Shown here: in pieces, positions 40,637-44,365 of the stretch
Position numbering within the stretch: position 1 is the first letter of the stretch
Layout: every line of letters starts with the position of its first letter
Source of the DNA: Scleroderma bovista
Lineage: Eukaryota > Basidiomycota > Agaricomycetes > Boletales > Sclerodermataceae
Length of the DNA stretch: 44,365 nt
Assembly (NCBI GenBank): GCA_037178675.1
Contig: JAYMGJ010000640.1
Span: 1-44,365, forward strand
Direction of reading: 5' to 3'
Notes under the pieces: model-generated
Told to the model about the DNA's origin: nothing
Databases searched by the model: none
Seen by the model: only the letters and a program-made list of their open reading frames with translations
Made by a program: the position numbers and the translations under genes

Positions 40637-41888
40637 TTTGCACAACTTTTTTACTCTGCAAATCTCGAATGTACACCTTATTATCCTCACTACCCACAGA
40701 CAATCCATTTTCTTCCTGTGACACTGAAACAGGCAGCGATGCAACATTTCTCGTTGCGGTGGCCCAATGTATGTCTTGAGGCAACGCGAAGTGTGGTAGT
40801 CCCACAGCTCGATCGCGCTGTCGTGGGCAGTCGACAGAATTTATTTTAAGTTGGGACAAAACTGGACGTGTTGGCTAGGATTTGTGGTTGGGCAGGGTCT
40901 ATCAGCGTGACGAGGAGGAAGAACGGGGCACACCATACAGCGTTGTGTCCCTCTGCAAGGGTCTTGAGACATTGCCCTGTTGTTTGTGTTCCATATCTGT
41001 CTGCACACGGTTATCGCAGGTTCTACGACAGGGGATGGATAAAGCCAAAAGGGACATACATTAGCCTATCAAAAGAGCACGACATGATCAGGGATGCGTC
41101 GCGATTGGAGTGCACGGCAGTGACGTAGTCGAGATGGGCATTGAGTGTTTTAATGCATTCCTGTAACCATGAGCATTCTCGATCCCAAGGGAAGACCACA
41201 TGAAAATGCACCTCTGGCGATGTTCCATATACGCACGTCGCCTTCGCGCCCACCGGAGACTAATAAGGTCGACGCAGTGTTGTAGTTGACGCAGAACACG
41301 AAACTTGTACGTCCCCGTAGATGTTTTGTTGTCACGCCCTGAGGGGCCCACCGATCATTTCCATGTGCTATACAGGGGTAGTAGAGACGAACGTACAGTT
41401 TCGACGTTCCATATTCGTATACTCGTATCGTCCGATGCGGAAGCCAGGTATGTCCCATCGCTCGACCACGAGATGTCTGAGAGACCCTTGGTGTGCCCAC
41501 TGAGGTTGCGGATTAGCTCTCCTGTGAGAGGCGACCATATTTTGATAACATTGTCCGCAGCTGCGCGTGTCGCGAAACATACCACAAGACGTGAGCGATA
41601 CAAAGAACCCAAGCATTGTAAAGAGTAGACACACCACAAGAAGCGAGAAGGGCCCGTCAGGACTAAACTTAATTGCAGATACAGACTGGGTATGTCCCCT
41701 GAGTGTATGTCGCAATCTGTAATTCGGTCGTTCGCGCGGAGCAGCCTGGATTGTAGATGGAGTCTGGATCTATGGGCCGGGAGGTGGCGACGGCACTGCA
41801 GGGTGAGATTGAACGGGTGCGGGTGCGGGTATCTGTGGGCCATCTTCCGTCGTCTGAGACGCATTATCGTCGTCGTTGATTTGTCCAT
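40637..41888 (-). pseudogene. WDR5/Swd3-like WD40 gene, copy C, frameshifted throughout
   Basis: Minus strand from ATG 41888. A 4 nt loss right after MDKST shifts the frame. Blade sequence then appears in pieces: LRGHTQSVSAIKFSPDG; NVIKIWSPLTGELIRNLSGH; TKGLSDISWSSDGTYLAS; DDTSIRIWNVET; FVFCVNYNTASTLLVSGGRE; GDVRIWNIAR; KTLNAHLDYVTAVH; then near 40990-40650 QCLKTLAEGH, GHRNEKCCIA, SVGSEDNKVYIRDLQSKKVV. The final SEDNKVYI-LQ-VVQ series is the signature of the last blades of WDR5/Swd3. It stops where the STAND relic begins (about 40636). More complete than copy B at the C-terminus. Not expressible as one protein. Confidence 0.68.
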
Positions 41889-43427
41889 CGACGACTCTTC
41901 CATCCATTCAGGAAGACTCCCGCTCTCTCGATGAGTCCCCAAGTTACGATCCGAACGCGGAGCGCAATGAGCAACGTCCCTCCAAGAACAATGAGACACC
42001 AGAAAAACGCAAGAAGTGGGGGTCTTCAGTAGACACAAAACAGAGGGACAGGGCATCCAAAGCTGACCCGCATAAGGGTCGATGTTTACTCACGAACTTG
42101 GCTGACGCGGTCAACGTATGCCACTTGATACCCAGTTCGATGCAGCCTTCCGAGGCGAGCTACTTTCACGCTGTCACGTCCTGTCCTGATCCGTTTTTAG
42201 CTCACGAAATTGGAGTACGCATGGGGTCTACCCGGGAACCTCAACCTTGATTCAACCCGCAACCTGATTCATCGTGAGTAACACTAGAAAGTAACCAACT
42301 TGTGTTCTATCCCCACGCTCATCCAATACTAGTGAGATCAGATTGGCACTTTTCGATCAAAAGATGTTCATGCTTATACCGGAGCTTTTGGACTTGGAAA
42401 AGCTCAAAAAAGTCACCATAACGGATGCCCTTGCGGGTCGTTCTCAAACTAATGTGAAGAAGGTATGTCCTTTGCACCGGGTCACATGGCGTTTACGTTC
42501 GCCTATTGACGCATTTGTTTATAGTTATTCAGACGTGATACCATTTTCAACTATCATCTTCTGCCTATGCCCGAGTTAAAGGCACCCATCTGTCGCTTCA
42601 AGGATTCAAACAACCTTGCAAAGCACTCCACCCATCGCCACCCTTTTGCCACGCTCGGGTCCCTCAAGAGCCACGTCCAGCCTCAATATGTCGTCTTTAA
42701 CGCTGGGCGAAAGCTATCTGCGATATCAGTCGCTGAATATATTGGGCTACCACCGGTTCTCAAACAAATTGCATCTCGCGAGAGTGTAGATAATGCAAAT
42801 TCAAGGCTCGTCACAGTCGTGGAACTGTATAGCCATTGGACTAAGTTAGTGATGCCGGATGACTTCGTCGCTCGCCCCCGTCCTCGCTCTGGTCCCTCCG
42901 ATGACACAGACAACGATGACCAAGACCAAGACCATGCAGAGGAGGGACAAGAGGAGCCGGAGGAGAAGAGTGAAGGGGGGGCGAGTGAAGAGGAGGAGAG
43001 CGATGCCGACAACGACGAACTCCAATCCACCCCTTCAAAGAAGTCCAACGTAGGACGACAGCTCCACGACGTCGCATCCACTTCTAGCTCAGGCTCTCTC
43101 GACACCGCCGTCGACGCCGATGGTTGGTGCCCTTCTGAGGATACAGCATGGGTAGAAGGGATCAATGACTGGACGATGAAGTGTTGCGATGCCGCAGCCT
43201 CGGAGGGAGGGTGGGAATCAAGTATACTGAATGAGGGCGATCAAGTACTCGTCGCCTACGCCAAAGAGAAACCACGATCGGCCCCGCCACCGGACAGCTG
43301 GTACAAGTGGCAACCTTGCTGGGCCAGACGCAATGGGCGGTATCCACCTCACAATACAGCAAAGTTTTCGAGTAATGATTGGGCCCTTTTTGAAGAAGAT
43401 ACGGCGTTGCCGATAGATTCGGAATAA
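41889..43427 (+). pseudogene. HNH-nuclease-like gene, copy C (5' end lost, 4 nt deletion)
   Basis: Exon 1 begins inside the gene at CGACGACTCTTCC, equivalent to 37590 in B, so the first 55 coding bases and the promoter are missing. The exon 1 donor reads GAGGCGAGC, GC in place of GT. Exon 2 is 42201-42273, exon 3 42333-42462, exon 4 42525-43427 (301 codons with stop). Exon 3 lacks four bases (GGCACTTTTCGATC versus GGCACTTCCTTTTCGAT), which shifts the frame within the HNH-like region. Exon 4 is intact, with a slightly different acidic tract (EEKSEGGASEEEESDADNDE). It cannot encode the full protein as it stands. Confidence 0.72.
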
Positions 43428-43930
43428 GTCTTTACATTTCATCTTCTATTGTTAGCTCTTGATAATTAATACGAGGGCAATTTCACTCGAGCGACTCGGT
43501 GTGTTCAGTATTCAAGTATGACACAGTGCTTACACATAGTTTGTCAGAAGAAATTGCCAATATGCCTAAGCTGTTTTCTGATTCTACACCCATCGTGAAA
43601 GAGTTGTCTCTGAGGCAACGACCACCCACATGCACCACTCCCAGGATTGTCCACATGCTTACGCCCCTCGGTGCAATTGATGTCAGCCATGGGTGTACAC
43701 CTAGGGAAATTACAATCAGGGGAGATCCCCTCGAGTAACATAATTGTGATTATTTTTGATCCTTGCATGTCCAGGTGGGCATGACAAGCTTGGAGCTATG
43801 GTCCAAGTGCTCAGGTTGGACCGGTCGTTGATCTACATGAGCTGCTTGATGTCCTTTTGGGACCATCGAACACTGTTGCATGCAGGCTCATTACTTGTAG
43901 AACCGAGTTCGATCTTCACATGGGTCTGGA
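43428..43930. repeat. Downstream flank of copy C
   Basis: Matches 39116-39671 downstream of copy B. A short block of B (TAATATCACCACGTCGTGCC) is missing in C. No gene was seen. Confidence 0.65.
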
Positions 43931-44136
43931 TGTTACACAAGGATGCCCCCACAACACTACAGGTGCGAATTCTGCAAACCAAGAGCGACACAACGCGAGA
44001 AAAAGACGTGACGAACGCGAGGACAGCTGACGCTGTCGACGAGGAAAAAGGACATCGATTCGTGCAGGGCGACGCAACGAACGTGAAGACTAGAGCGCGA
44101 AGCGAGAACGAGCAAACACGCGACCACGGCATTACA
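43931..44136 (-). mobile_element. 3' LTR of a retroelement running off the window
   Basis: Plus-strand ends TGTTACACAAG...GGCATTACA, so on the minus strand it starts TGTAATGCC and ends TGTAACA, 206 bp. In element orientation it is preceded by a polypurine tract and a coding end (44146 onward). The element continues past 44365. Confidence 0.7.
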
Positions 44137-44147
44137 TCCCCCCCTTC
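44137..44147 (-). promoter_or_regulatory. Polypurine tract of the right-end retroelement
   Basis: Minus strand GAAGGGGGGGA abuts the TG of the LTR and overlaps the stop codon region of the last ORF. Confidence 0.65.
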
Positions 44148-44365
44148 AAAGTTTGCCATCGTAACCTTTTACTCCGTCGTCTCCTTCAGCATCTTCTTCG
44201 GCACTTGCACCCATCAGTTCGTTCAACACCTCTAAATCTTCGTCGGTTAAAATAGGCTCATCGAGAATGGAGGATTGGGGAACCATAGGTGGTAAGGCGG
44301 ACGGAAGAGGAGCACGACTTGGACCCGCTGCTGGAGCAGGGGTTGGGGAAATATGGCTAGTCCCT
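44146..44365 (-). CDS. C-terminal end of the right-end retroelement's last ORF (partial)
   Basis: Minus strand is open from the window edge to TGA at 44146-44148. The product is Pro/Ala/Ser-rich (SPTPAPAAGPSRAPLPSALP), then acidic (DEPILTDEDLEVLNELMGAS, AEEDAEGDDGVKG). It lacks any recognisable pol domain in the part visible. Adjacent polypurine tract and LTR identify it as element-encoded. Gypsy or another LTR class cannot be decided from this piece. Confidence 0.5.
   Translation of the reverse strand, partial: GTSHISPTPAPAAGPSRAPLPSALPPMVPQSSILDEPILTDEDLEVLNELMGASAEEDAEGDDGVKGYDGKL

Noticed and set aside
40637..40790. Extension of the STAND reading frame past 40636
   Set aside because: The plus frame stays open by chance, but the minus strand there encodes recognisable WDR5-like blade sequence, so the STAND relic is taken to end at the junction.
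1..44365. rRNA, tRNA, telomeric repeat or viral genome
   Set aside because: No rRNA-like conserved blocks, tRNA A/B-box pairs with a cloverleaf, TTAGGG arrays or viral capsid or polymerase sequences were noticed. A tRNA scan was not possible, so a single tRNA could have been missed.

Overview
The window looks like nuclear DNA of a filamentous basidiomycete, most likely an Agaricomycete. The genes that can be modelled have short GT-AG introns (mostly about 45-62 nt), start codons in eukaryotic rather than bacterial context, and no operons. The retroelements are the Ty3/gypsy and Ty1/copia types usual in these fungi. Several families are ones I know from expansions in Agaricomycetes: a DUF6698-like protein, an HNH-nuclease-like protein and STAND/NACHT NTPases. 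No rRNA, tRNA, CRISPR or viral genome was recognised. Layout: bases 1-31,200 are an AT-richer transposon and relic compartment. It opens with an inverted pair of related minisatellites (708-1262). A 2.1-2.3 kb LTR-like repeat follows in two opposite copies (3063-5165 minus, 19241-21534 plus). Between them lie a decayed gypsy gag (5328-7990, split by a motif-rich insert), a hAT-like DNA transposon relic with GGTTCA-rich ends (8370-10486), a 5'-truncated intron-containing host-like gene (11503-12634, minus), and a gypsy element with 5' LTR, gag, protease, RT, RNase H and integrase (12635-18468). The gypsy chromodomain is cut off where it meets an inverted copia RT fragment (18456-19240). Next come an eight-exon DUF6698-like pseudogene with one stop codon (21831-23276), a 5 x 111 bp tandem array open on both strands (23528-24082), and a two-exon gene of unknown function. 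That gene (24940-25513 plus 30494-30976) is intact except that a 4,975 bp copia element with 200 bp LTRs and a TTGAC target-site duplication sits in its second exon. Bases 31,200-44,365 are GC-richer and built of segmental duplications. A four-exon HNH-like gene occurs three times (A 31488-33071, B 37535-39115, C 41889-43427). Every copy is broken, each in a different place. Copies B and C lie head-to-head with relics of a WDR5/Swd3-like WD40 gene on the other strand; in C a deletion of about 452 bp has joined the WD40 start codon directly to HNH exon 1. A decayed STAND NTPase start (39987-40636) meets the tail of WD40 copy C. An LTR with its polypurine tract and the end of another retroelement closes the window (43931-44365), and a relic of the same LTR lies downstream of copy B. 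A recurring theme is loss of function: at least six in-frame TGA stops sit where an arginine codon (CGA) is expected, which suggests C-to-T change at CpG sites. Apart from the copia-interrupted gene, no protein-coding gene here looks both recognisable and intact.
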